Assembly: GCA_049999725.1 (NCBI GenBank) | Contig: JBNGIS010020614.1 | Coordinates: 1 to 56,183 of the forward strand | Reading direction: 5' to 3' | Length of the DNA stretch: 56,183 nt | Origin: Haplomitrium mnioides | Taxonomy: Eukaryota > Marchantiophyta > Haplomitriopsida > Calobryales | Part shown: positions 32,431 to 42,600 of the stretch, one piece after another | Numbering within the stretch: the stretch's first letter is position 1 | Layout of the letters: the number at the start of each line of letters is the position of its first letter | Made by a program: the position numbers and the translations under genes | The notes under the pieces: generated by a model | What the model was told of the DNA's origin: nothing | Seen by the model: the letters and a program-made list of their open reading frames with translations, nothing else | Databases searched by the model: none

Positions 32431-33879
32431 TTCGATTTTGAAGTCAGGATCAAGCTTGAGAAGAAGCACAACAATGCAGATTTTTTCTCCACGATTGCTT
32501 GGCCCGCCAATCAGGAGGAGATAGGTGATGAATTCCTTGATGAGGACCTGTTCCAAGTAAAGGTTGGGAGGACCACGGATTACACAATCATCACCGAGCT
32601 CCTTTGTTTTGCTCAGCTTCCCCAAGGCAGCAGTAGAGAGGAGACTACTATGTTCCTCTGGAAGGTTAAGCCATACCTCTTAATCAAAGGTGCACTACAT
32701 AAGAGAGGGTTCGACGGGATGATCAGACGCTGTCTAGAGCAAGATCAGTTCACAGTGGTGATGCAGACACTCCATGGAGAGGAGACACAAGGCCGCTTTG
32801 TAGCAGACACCACAATCAAGAAGATCCTGGATGCAAGATATTGGTGGCCTACCTTGCACAGGTATGTGCATTTTTGGGTGAAATGGTGCAATGTGTGCCA
32901 AAGGACAGGGCAACCTACAGCAAACCAACACCATCCCCTGGTGCCCATCATTCCCGTGGTACCTTTTGAGAAGTGGGGGATCGACTTCATCGGGCCAATT
33001 GCACCTTCTACCCGGAAGGGCAACAGATATATATTGTTAGCCACAGATTATGCCACTATGTGGGTGGAGGCCAGAGCCACCAAGAAGGACGATGCCAAGA
33101 TAGTGGCAGCCTTTCTCTATGAGCAGATGTTCTACAAATTCGGGCCTCCTTTGGAGCTGGTCAGTGATTAGGGGACTCATTTCATCAATCAGGTAATCCG
33201 AGACTTGACCAATCGATACCTAATCAAGCATAGATGGACCACTGCTTACCACCCAAAGGCTAATGGCTTGACTGAAAGAGCCAACGGGATTATGGGGAAG
33301 ATCCTCAGTAAGACGGTGGTAGCTAACAAAGCAAATTGGGACCTCAAGCTGCTTATTGCAACTCATGCTTACAATTTGGCCTACAAGACCACAACGGGCA
33401 ATTGCCCTTACTTTTTGGTCTTTGGACAACATGCCCTAGTGCCAATAAAGTATGAGGTGTCCACCAGAAGATTGTTGGAGCAGGAGAGGATGGCTAAGGA
33501 TCAGAGCATGAGGGAGAGGCTCTATCAGCTAGAGAGCTTGGAGGAGACCAGAGAGTTAGCCCAAGGGAGGTTGGAGAACCAACAAGAGCTCAAAAAGAAG
33601 CAACATGATAAGGGGCTCAAACCAACTGACCTCCAGAAGGGAAATCTGGTGTTGTTATATGACAGCAGGTTTGTGCATTTCCTTGGAAAACTGCACACAA
33701 GATGGATAGGGGTATTCGTGCAGAGGAAGCTACATCGGAATGGGTCAACAGAGCTGGAGACACTAGAAGGTCACAAGTTCGCCAACAGGGTGCACTTCGA
33801 CAAGCTTAAAGGATATGAGAATCAGGAGGAGAAGAAAGAGGGCCCAACTATGACCCCATCGCAGGTGCCCATCCAGTAG
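32431..33879 (+). pseudogene. Element 2 integrase (nearly open, one stop)
   Basis: From the shared TAG at 32425 the frame is open through the integrase except for one TAG at 33169-33171. The zinc-binding region reads LHGEETQGRFVAD, with Arg in place of the second His, then CNVC. The catalytic triad is visible: Asp 32983-32985 in WGIDFIGPI, Asp 33166-33168 in LVSD, Glu 33274-33276 in GLTERAN. There are 35 residues between the second Asp and the Glu, the DD35E spacing. The C-terminal domain ends KFANRVHFDKLKGYE and an acidic tail, with no chromodomain. The stop sits directly after the second Asp. Of all domains in the window this is the best preserved. Confidence 0.93.
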
Positions 33880-33999
33880 AGGTAAGTTGTGTGTGTGTGT
33901 GTGTGTGTGTTTTGTGAGAGGGGGGGGGGGGGGGGGGCATTCAGAGGCACCCGACAGAGTGAGGGAGAAGAAGGGTGTTCGCGAGGATGCTTCACACTC
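33880..33999 (+). other. Spacer with (TG)n and an 18-G run
   Basis: A (TG)n tract spans 33888-33911 and a run of 18 G spans 33920-33937. Element 1 has the (CA)n equivalent at 4679-4704 but only five G at the matching place. The G run has expanded in this copy or is a sequencing or assembly artefact. No gene is seen. Confidence 0.85.
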
Positions 34000-34012
34000 G
34001 AAGGGCAAGTTA
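34000..34012 (+). promoter_or_regulatory. Candidate polypurine tract, element 2
   Basis: GAAGGGCAAGTTA directly before the 3' LTR. It matches AAAGGAGAAGTTA of element 1 in position and ending and would prime plus-strand synthesis. It is interrupted by one C, probably later damage. Confidence 0.55.
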
Positions 34013-36333
34013 TATCAGCCAGTGAAGTGAGGTGCTGACACGGAATTCTTCCCTACAAGAGCAGCATTGATAAAATTCCGCCTTGGAAAGTGCAAGAGCG
34101 CCTCGGGAGCAGCAGGAATTCTTCATTTTGTAAGTACGAGCGGAGCACATGGATCCATGGAGGAAAACGGGATCACATCGAAAGTAGAGGAGGGAGCAGT
34201 GATTGCCAGCAAGAATGTGGGTACCACTACAATTCAAATTGAGCAAACGAGAGCCCGTGGGTCTTATGGGGATGCGGGAATCAAAGCCTAGTAGGAAGAA
34301 AGGAACGCCCACCTAAGGCGAAGCGATCAAATGAGGAAGAGCAGGCTACAAGGCAGAAATCCGAAGGCACTCAAGGAAGAGGGAGACCACGGAGAGTGCC
34401 TACAGCTGCCACATATCAGAAGGACGGATTGGAGACAGGAAGGAGGAGGCGAGATCTTTGTAAGAGCGAGCTAGGTCAAGGAGTGGGGGACGCCTTGATC
34501 CTCCAGGCGTGAGCAAGCTTTACAAGGGTCCGACCTTTTGTTTCAAGTCCACGGGTCTGGGCAAAAACGTGGAGTCTTCTAAGGACTCCGAAAGATTCTA
34601 CGGAAACGTGGCATCTCTAGAGCACTTAAGGGGATTCTTCAGATGATGTGGCGGCTCTAGGGAGTCTGAGGGTCTTCATGGAGAGGTGGCGGGCCCCGAA
34701 AGACTTAACAGAAATCAGCCTCCCTAAGTGGAGAACTCGGTTAAGTGGTTAACGGCAATCAGCCTTCCTACGTGGAGAGCCCACTTAATACGGATCTACT
34801 GATAGGACCAACCGGAGAACAAGGAGGGATCAGCCAAAAGGGTGATGAATCGCAAGTCCGACCTGAGGAGAAGCAAGGAGAGCCGAAAGGGTGGTGTATC
34901 GCAAGTCCGGCCAAACGAAGAGCAAGTAGCGCCGAAGGGGCGATCTATCGACAATCCAAGAGGAAGAGCAAGGAGTGCCAAAAAGGCAACCTAGCGCAGG
35001 TTTGACTGGAGGAAGAGTAAGGAGTACAAAAAGATGATCTATTGCAGATCTGACGAGGACAAGTTGGAAAGTTTGACAGAGTACGGCTGCAACGCTGAAA
35101 GTTCGACAGAGGTGTGCGAGGGTTGGTTCAAAGGGGAGCTCCTTGTAGTTCCTATATCGAGCGTTTTGACAATTTAGCGAAGGGAGCCTTGGGCACGTAT
35201 TGTTCTTATCACAAGAGGGTTCCGAAACGATGACATCGACACAATTCTTACTCGACAACGGAAGGTTCTTCAGATGACATAGCATCCGCAGAAGAGAAGA
35301 AGAAGTCAGCGGGTCAGCTTTGGAAGGGGGGTCAAAGCGACGGTCCGCCAACCCCTTTGCGGGGCGGCGTTGGACGGTGCTTTGTGGATGACGTGATGTC
35401 CTCAGAAGAGAAGAGGAAGTTAGCAGATCAACTTCGGAAGGGGGTCAAAGTGATGGTCCGCCTACCCCTTTGCGGGGTGGCGTCGGACGGTGCTCTGTGG
35501 ATGATGTGGCATGCTCAAGAGAGAAGGAGAAGTCAAGGGACACGCAGTAGTCAGTCAGAGCCCGTCAGATCTCGGGCCACGAGCAAGTCAACTTCGGAGA
35601 AAAGTCAGCGAGGCGGTCCACCAACCTCTTTGCGGGGTGGCGTCGGATAGCGGGGCCTTGGACAACATGGCACTCAGAGGGGATCCGTGGAATATTCAGG
35701 GTGAATTTGCAAAGATTCTTGTGGACTAGGTTCTGCAGGGCGCTTCAGAACTCTGTCTCAAGGAATCCTTCGGACTTGGTTCCGCGAGAACCTGCGGAAT
35801 CTCAGCCCGCAAGATTCCTCAGACGCCCTGTAGAGTTGCCGTTATACTTACCGCTTTTGGACTAACTTGCAGGGCATGTGTCGTGACCTCCTTTTCCGTT
35901 GCAACGGGATTAACAAACAGTGGAGCCACGCGTCATCACCTCCCATTCCGAGCCCACCAGGATTAACGACCTTTCAATGGGAAGGGCTCGCGGGATCAGC
36001 GAACGCTCAAGGGGTATACATTGAGGGGATCCAAATTTGATCAGATTGATGCATAAGCAATCGAGGAACGCGACAGCAATCTCAAGACAAGGAAATCGCA
36101 ATGAGGTAAGGCAAGAGGGAGAATCTAGTGAGAAGCTACGTGAAGCGAGTGAACTCGTGGTGGGGGCAAAACGGGGGTGGAGGTGGATTGGAGGGGCGTC
36201 GAGAATCGCTAGGCGGGGAGCTGTAACGGTCACTAACTTTAGTAAGCACAAACTAAAAATGGAGACAACTAGATCTAGAAAGCTATCACTAAGTTAGAGT
36301 GTTAAAAAGCGAGTGCTATTATAGAGAGAGTGA

Positions 36334-36509
36334 CACGTGGCAAGAGGAGAGAAAGTCAATGAATTAAAGTGAAAGAAAGGCTACTTTAGAAGAGGATAAG
36401 GACACGTGGCAAGCGGAGGATTAAAGCAAATAGAAGGTTCTAAGATAAGGACACGTGGCAGAAGAAGAACTAAAGAGAAATGGAAGGTTCTAAGATAAGG
36501 ACACGTGGC
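36334..36509 (+). promoter_or_regulatory. Four G-box/ABRE cores in tandem in the solo LTR
   Basis: CACGTGGC occurs at 36334-36341, 36403-36410, 36452-36459 and 36502-36509. The last three lie in units of about 50 bp that share gaaggttctaagataagg. CACGTGGC is the core bound by plant bZIP factors in abscisic-acid and stress promoters. Multiple spaced copies upstream of a TATA box are the usual functional layout. Activity is inferred. Confidence 0.75.
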
Positions 36510-36536
36510 AGAAGGAGAATAAAAGTAAAGGGTGGT

Positions 36537-36596
36537 CCAATCAATGAAAGAGGAAAAAGGGTGGTCCAATTAGAGGAGGATAGAAAAGGAACCAAT
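36537..36596 (+). promoter_or_regulatory. Three CCAAT boxes in the solo LTR
   Basis: CCAAT at 36537-36541, 36566-36570 and 36592-36596, the first two in a repeated ggtggtccaat context. They lie between the G-box cluster and the TATA box, a promoter-like order. NF-Y is the known binder of CCAAT; binding here is inferred. Confidence 0.55.
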
Positions 36597-36637
36597 GGGG
36601 TTTCGCCACCTATGTAAGCAAAGTACTTCTAAGTTAG

Positions 36638-36645
36638 TATATAAA
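36638..36645 (+). promoter_or_regulatory. TATA box of the solo LTR
   Basis: TATATAAA in gtatataaagaaggg, about 70 bp after the first of the CCAAT boxes ends its cluster and 118 bp before the LTR end. A start of transcription would be expected about 30 bp downstream, near 36670. Sequence is a strong match to the plant TATA consensus. Confidence 0.65.
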
Positions 36646-39600
36646 GAAGGGAGAGTGCCTTGTTGGGCATCTCTTACCTTGTGGGTTCTTGAAGTCCTTT
36701 ATGCGCTACTCTTGTATGTGTTTGTGCTAATTTTGGTGTGTGATGTATGTGTGTAGTGTTACAGGAGCTCTAGAGGCTTGGATGATCCAAGTGAACTCAT
36801 CCTTGTAAGTGGACCAAGAGCGGAGGTGGATCGACACGTGAGTCTAGAAGGGATTCTGGCTAGCTAAGAAATCGGGGGAGGCTGCTAAGTGAGGAGCTTG
36901 GAGTCATCTCTGCATTCCTTGTGCGAAAGCATGAACCTAGAGTGCTCAGAGTGCACTCTGGTGTAATTCTTCAAGTGGAGTTGAGAGGACTGGGCTGCGT
37001 TAGTGCCCGCGCACTGCGGAGTAAGACTTGTCGAGGCTTGAGGGTGGAGTAAGCTACCTGCATTTGGGAAGACTGTCTTCCAGAGGTCAAAGTGAAAGAA
37101 ATCCTCTTCCTAGTATGAGGAAGTAAAGTCAGGGCTTCTCGGGAGGGAAGTTGAAAAACTATCTGGAGAGAGTTGTATGGGTGTGAAGGTGAGCTGAAGG
37201 CTGGAAAGTGGTAAGTGATTCAGAAGGGAAGGAGCTACTAAGGAGATCAGCCCAGAGGGCCTTCAAGGACTTTGTTTCTATTGCAATACATTGTTTGGAG
37301 TGTTTGTGCATGTGTGTATAGTTCGAATTGCATTCTGCATTGTAGATACAAAAGACATTTTAGACTAGGACCTATCAGAACCAGTTGAGCAGACCCTATG
37401 ATAGCTCTGGAGGGGGAGTCAAGTTCCCTTGACACAACCAAGTGATCTTGGGGGTTAATGCGCTTTGTTCTTGATCTAGTTTTTTAGTTTTGGAACTAGT
37501 TCATATTAGGATAGTTAGGAATCAGCTACATCAATTTTGTGACAACCCTGAAAGAGGGAGTCCAGACCTTTATCATTGTTCATTAGTACAGGTCACAACA
37601 ACTTTCTGCCCCACAGCATATACAAGGTGGCAGGGTTTAAGATTTGGACTCTTGGAATACATTGAAGGAATTACACAAAGAAAGATGGGTGTGGTAAATG
37701 TGGACTTGGGTAATGAACGAATGATTTGAGTGTAACCTGAAAAGGGTGAGTGGTGAACAAAAGGCTTGTAAGGAAAAGGAGAATCCTTAAAGCCTCAAAG
37801 TGATAACAGGCAAGGGGCCATCTCATAAAAGAACCTAAAAGCCTTGAATCTGTCCTCCCCTGCCTTCAAAGTGGCAACTGAAAAGGTTAAAGCTTGAAAC
37901 AGGGGTAAGACAACTTTCTTACATATCAATCTTGAACTCTAGAATGATCTCTAAGATGCACTAGTTTACTTATCAATGTTAAACTCTAGTATGAACTCTA
38001 AGATACACATGAATGTTGAACTCTAGTATGAACTCTAAGATGCACTTGTTTGTATATCGTAGTCGAACTCTAGCTTTAACTCTAAGATGCACTTGTTTAC
38101 ATATCAATGTTGAGCTCTAGTATGATCTCTAAGATGCACTTGTTTAGATATATATGTTGAACTCTAGTTTCAACTCTAAGATGCACTTGTTCACATATCA
38201 ATCTTGAACTCTTGTATGAACTTTAAGCTGCATTTGTCTAAATGTCAATATTAAACTCTAGTCTGAACTCTAAGATGCACTTCTTTACATATCAATGTTG
38301 AACTCCGACATAAACTTTAAGATTCACTTGTCTACATATCAATATTGAGCTCTAGAGTGAACTCCAAGATGCACTTGATAAATATCAATGTTGAACTCTA
38401 GTATGAACTTTAACATGCACTTGTTGATATATCAATGTTGAACTCTAGTGTGAACTCTAAGATGCACTTTTCAACATATCAATGTTGAACTCTACTTTGT
38501 ACTCTATGATGCACTTGTCTACATATCAATGTTGCGCTTTAGAATAAACTCTAAGATGTACTTCTTTACATATCAATGTTGAACACTAGTTAGAACTCTA
38601 AGATGCACTTGCTTACATATCAGACTTGACCTCTAGAATGATCTCTAGGATGCACTTGTTTACCTATCAATGTTGAACCCTAGTATGAAGTCAAACATGC
38701 ACTTGTTAACATATGAATGTTTAACTCGAGTATGAACTCTAAGATGCACTTGTTTACATATCAATGTTTAACTCTAGTTTGTCATTCAAGATGGACTTGT
38801 TGACACATCAATATTGAACTCTATTTTGATCCTTAAGATGCACTTATATACACATCAATGTTGAACTCTTTATGAACTCTAAGATGCACTTGTTTACATA
38901 TGAATGTTGAACTCTATAATCAACTCTAGGATGCACTTTTAAAAATACATACCAATCTTGAACTCTAGTACGAACTCTATGATGCACTTCTTTACATATC
39001 AATGTTGAACTCTAGCATAAACTCTAAGATTCACTTGTTTACAAATCAATATTGAGCTGTATTGTGAACTCTATGATGCACTTGATAAATATCAATGTTG
39101 AAGTCTAGTATGAACTTTAACATACACTTGATGACATATCAATGTTGAACTCAAGTGTGAACTCTAAGATGCACTTGCTTACATATCAATCTTGCACTCT
39201 AGAATGATCTCTAAGATGCACTTGTTTACATATTAATGTTGAACTCTAGTGTGAGCTGTAAGACACACTTGCTTACATATCAATCTTGAACTCTAGAACG
39301 ATCTCTAAGATGCACTTGTTTACTTATCAATGTTGAACTCTAGTATGAACTCTAAGATGAATATCAATGTTGAACTCTAGTATGAACTATAAGATGCACT
39401 TGTTTACATATCATAGTCGAACTCTAGTTTTATCTCTAAGATGCACTTGTTTACATATCAATGTTGAACTCTAGTATGAACTCCAAGATGCACTTGTTTA
39501 CAAATCAATGTTGAATTCTAGTGTGAACTCCAAGATGCACTTGTTAACATATCCATCTTGAACTCTAGTATGAACTCTAAGTTGCATTTGTCTACATGTC

Positions 39601-42600
39601 AATGTTGAACTCTATTATGAACTCTATAATGCACTTCTTTACATATCAAAGTTGAACTCCAGCATAAACTCTAAGATTCATTTGTCTACATATCAATATT
39701 GAGCTCTAGTGTGAACTCTAAGATGCACTTGACAAATATCAATGTTGAACTCTAGTGTAAACTGTAACATGCACTTGTTGACAAATCAATGTTGAACTCT
39801 AGTGTGAACTCTAAGATACACTTGCAGACATATCAATATTGAACTCTGGAATAATCTCTAAGATGCACTTGTTTACATATCAATGTTGAACTCTAGTATG
39901 AACTCTAAAATGCACTTGTTTACATTTAAAATTTGAACTCTAGTATGAACTTTAAGATGCACTTGTTTACATATCAATGTTGAACTCTAGTATGAATTCT
40001 AAGATGCACTTGTTTACATGTGAATGTTAAACTCTAGTATAAACTCCAAGGTAAATGTCAATGTTGAGTTCTAGAATGAACTCTAAGATCCACTTGCCTA
40101 GAAATCGTTGTTGAACTCTAGTATGAACTTTAAGATGTACTTGTTTACACATCAATGTTGAACTTTACTATGTCCTCCAAGATGGAGTTGGTGACATATC
40201 AGTGTTGAACTCTAGTATGAACTCTAAGATGCAGTTTACATATCAATGTTGAACTCTAGTATGAACTCTTAGATGCACTTGTTTACATGTAAATTCTGAA
40301 TTCTAGTCTGAACTCCAAGATGCACTTGTTTACATATGAATGCTGAACTCTACAATCAACTCCAAGATGCACTTGTTTACATATCAATGTTGAATTCTAC
40401 TATGAACTCTATGATGAACTTTTTTATATATCAATGCTGAACTCTCCAATAAACTCATAGGTTCACTTGTTTACATATGAATATTGAGCTCTAGTGTGAA
40501 CTCTAAGATGCACTTGATAAATATCAATGTTGAACTCTACTATGAACTTTAACATGCACTTGTTGACATATCAATTTTGAATTCTAGTGTAAACTCTAGG
40601 ATGCACTTGTCTACGTATCAATCTTAAACTCTAGAATGATCTGTAAGATGCACTTGTTTACATATCAATGTTCAACTTTAGTATGAACTCTAAGATGCAC
40701 TTATTTAAACATCAATGTTGACCTCTAGTATGAACTCTAAGATGCACTTGTTTACATATCAATGTTGAACTATAGTTTGAACTCTAAGATACACTTGTTT
40801 ACATGTCAATGTTGAACTCTAGTATAAACTCCAAGATGCAATTGTTTAGATATCAATATTGAACTCTAGTATGAACTCTACGATGCACTTGTCTACATAT
40901 CAAAGTTAAACTTTAGCATGAACTCTTAGGTACATATCAATGTTGAATTCTAGAATGAACTCTAAGATGCACTTGTTTACATGTCATTGTTCAACTCTAG
41001 TATAAACTCAAAGATGCACTTGTTTACATATCAATATTGAACTCTAGTATGTCCTCCAAGATGGACTTGTTGATATTTCAATGACGAACTCTACTATGAA
41101 TTCTAAGTTGCACTTTTTAACATAACAATGCTGAACTCTAGTTTTTACTCTACGATGCACTTGTCTACATATCAATGTTGAGCTCTAGAATGAACTCTAA
41201 GATGCACTTGTTTACATATCAATGTTGAACACTAGTTAGAACTCTAAGATGCACTTGCTTACATATCAATCTTGAACTCTAGAATGATCTCTAGGATGCA
41301 CTGGTTTACATAAAAATGTTCAACTCTAGCATGAACTCAAAGATGCATTTGTTAACATATGAATGTTCAACTCTAGTATGAACTCCATGATGCACTTGGT
41401 CACACATCAATGTTAAACTCTAGTTTGTCATCCAAAATAGACTTGTTGACACATCAATGTTCAACTCTATTTTGAACTCTAAGATGCACTTATTTATATA
41501 TCAATGTTGAAATCTAGCATGAACTCTTAGAAGCACTTGTTTACAAATGAATGTTGACTTCTAGAATCAACTCCAAGATGTACTTTTCTACATACTAGTG
41601 TTGAACTCTAGAATGAACTCTATGATGCATTTGTTTACATATCAATGTTGAACTCTAGAATAAACTCTAAGATTCACTTGTTTACATATCAATATTCAGA
41701 TGTATTGTGAACTCTAAAATGCACTTGATAAATTTTAATGTTGAACTCTAGTATGAACTTTAAGATGCACTTGTTGGCATATCAATATTGAACTGTACTG
41801 TAAACTCTAAGATGCACTTGCTTACATATCAATCTTGAACTCTAGAATGATCTCCAAGATGCACTTGTTTAGAGATCAATGTTGAACTCTAGTATGAACT
41901 CTAAGATGCACTTTTTTACATATCAATGTTGAACTGTAGTATTAACTCTATGATGCACTTGTTTACATATCAATGTTGAACTCTAGTGTGAACTCTATGA
42001 TGCACTTCTTTATATATGAATGTTGAACTCTAGAATAAACTCTAAGATTCACTTGTTTACAAAACAATATTGAGCTCTAGTGTGAATTCTAAGATGCACT
42101 TGATAAATATCAATGTTGAACTCTAGTATGAACTTTAACATGCACTTGTTGACACATCAATGTTGATCTCTAGTGTGAACTCTAAGATGCACTTTCTTGC
42201 ATATGAATCTTGAACTCTCGAATGATCTCTAAGATGCACTTGTTTACATATCAATGTTGAACTCTAGTATGAACTCTAAGATGCACTTGTATACATAAAA
42301 TTGTTGAACTCTAGTATGAACTCTAAGATGCACTTGTTTACATATCAATGTTGAGCTATAGCTTGAACTCTAAGATACACTTGCTTACATATGAATGTTG
42401 AACTCTAGAATCAACTCTAAGATGCACTTGTTAACATATCAATGTTGAACTCTAATATAAACTCTATGATGCACTTGCTTACATATCAATGTTAAACTCT
42501 AGTATGAACTCCAAGGTACATATCATCGTTGAGTTCTAGAATGAACTCTAAGATGCACTTGTTCACATATCATTGTGTAACTCTTGTATGAACTCTTTGC

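Larger units (their letters stand above)
36222..36763 (+). mobile_element. Nested solo LTR (542 bp)
   Basis: Absent from the 5' LTR of element 2, so it inserted after element 2. It begins TGTAACGG and ends TGTTACA. It is flanked by a perfect 5-bp duplication ggagc at 36217-36221 and 36764-36768. TG...CA ends, a 5-bp duplication, a TATA box about 125 bp from the 3' end and no coding region fit a solo LTR left by recombination between two LTRs. It is unrelated in sequence to the large LTRs. The superfamily (Ty1/copia or Ty3/gypsy) cannot be decided. Orientation is set by the TATA box and the promoter-like layout. Confidence 0.85.
24824..37912 (+). mobile_element. Element 2: decayed Ty3/gypsy-type LTR retrotransposon
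   Basis: A 13.1-kb element of the same family as element 1 in the opposite orientation. The LTRs are 3337 and 3900 bp, and the larger size of the 3' LTR comes from a nested 542-bp solo LTR. The flanking 5-mers are acttg (24819-24823) and acttt (37913-37917), a target duplication with one mismatch. Joining the flanks with one copy restores a normal satellite monomer across the site. Domain order is capsid, nucleocapsid, protease, reverse transcriptase, RNase H, integrase. All but the integrase have several breaks, and the reverse transcriptase catalytic box is mutated. By eye, a stretch of about 115 bp near the LTR starts differs at roughly one position in six, which indicates an old insertion. 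Confidence 0.96.
34013..37912 (+). repeat. Element 2, 3' LTR (3900 bp, with nested solo LTR)
   Basis: Direct copy of 24824-28160. It starts TATCAGCC, so the terminal TG has become TA, and ends GTAAGACA. Without the nested insertion and its duplicated 5-mer it is about 3353 bp, close to the 5' LTR. The 49-bp units (about 34837-35065) and 114-bp units (about 35274-35620) are present. The two LTRs of this element are strongly diverged. Confidence 0.94.

Noticed and set aside
33571-33879. Chromodomain or envelope-like gene after the integrase
   Set aside because: The integrase tail ends shortly after KFANRVHFDKLK with an acidic stretch. No aromatic-cage chromodomain pattern and no additional reading frame occurs before the polypurine tract in either copy.
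36222-36763. MITE or other DNA transposon reading of the 542-bp insertion
   Set aside because: The ends TGTAAC and GTTACA are inverted for only 6 bp. The TG...CA ends, 5-bp duplication, TATA box and promoter-like layout fit a solo LTR better.
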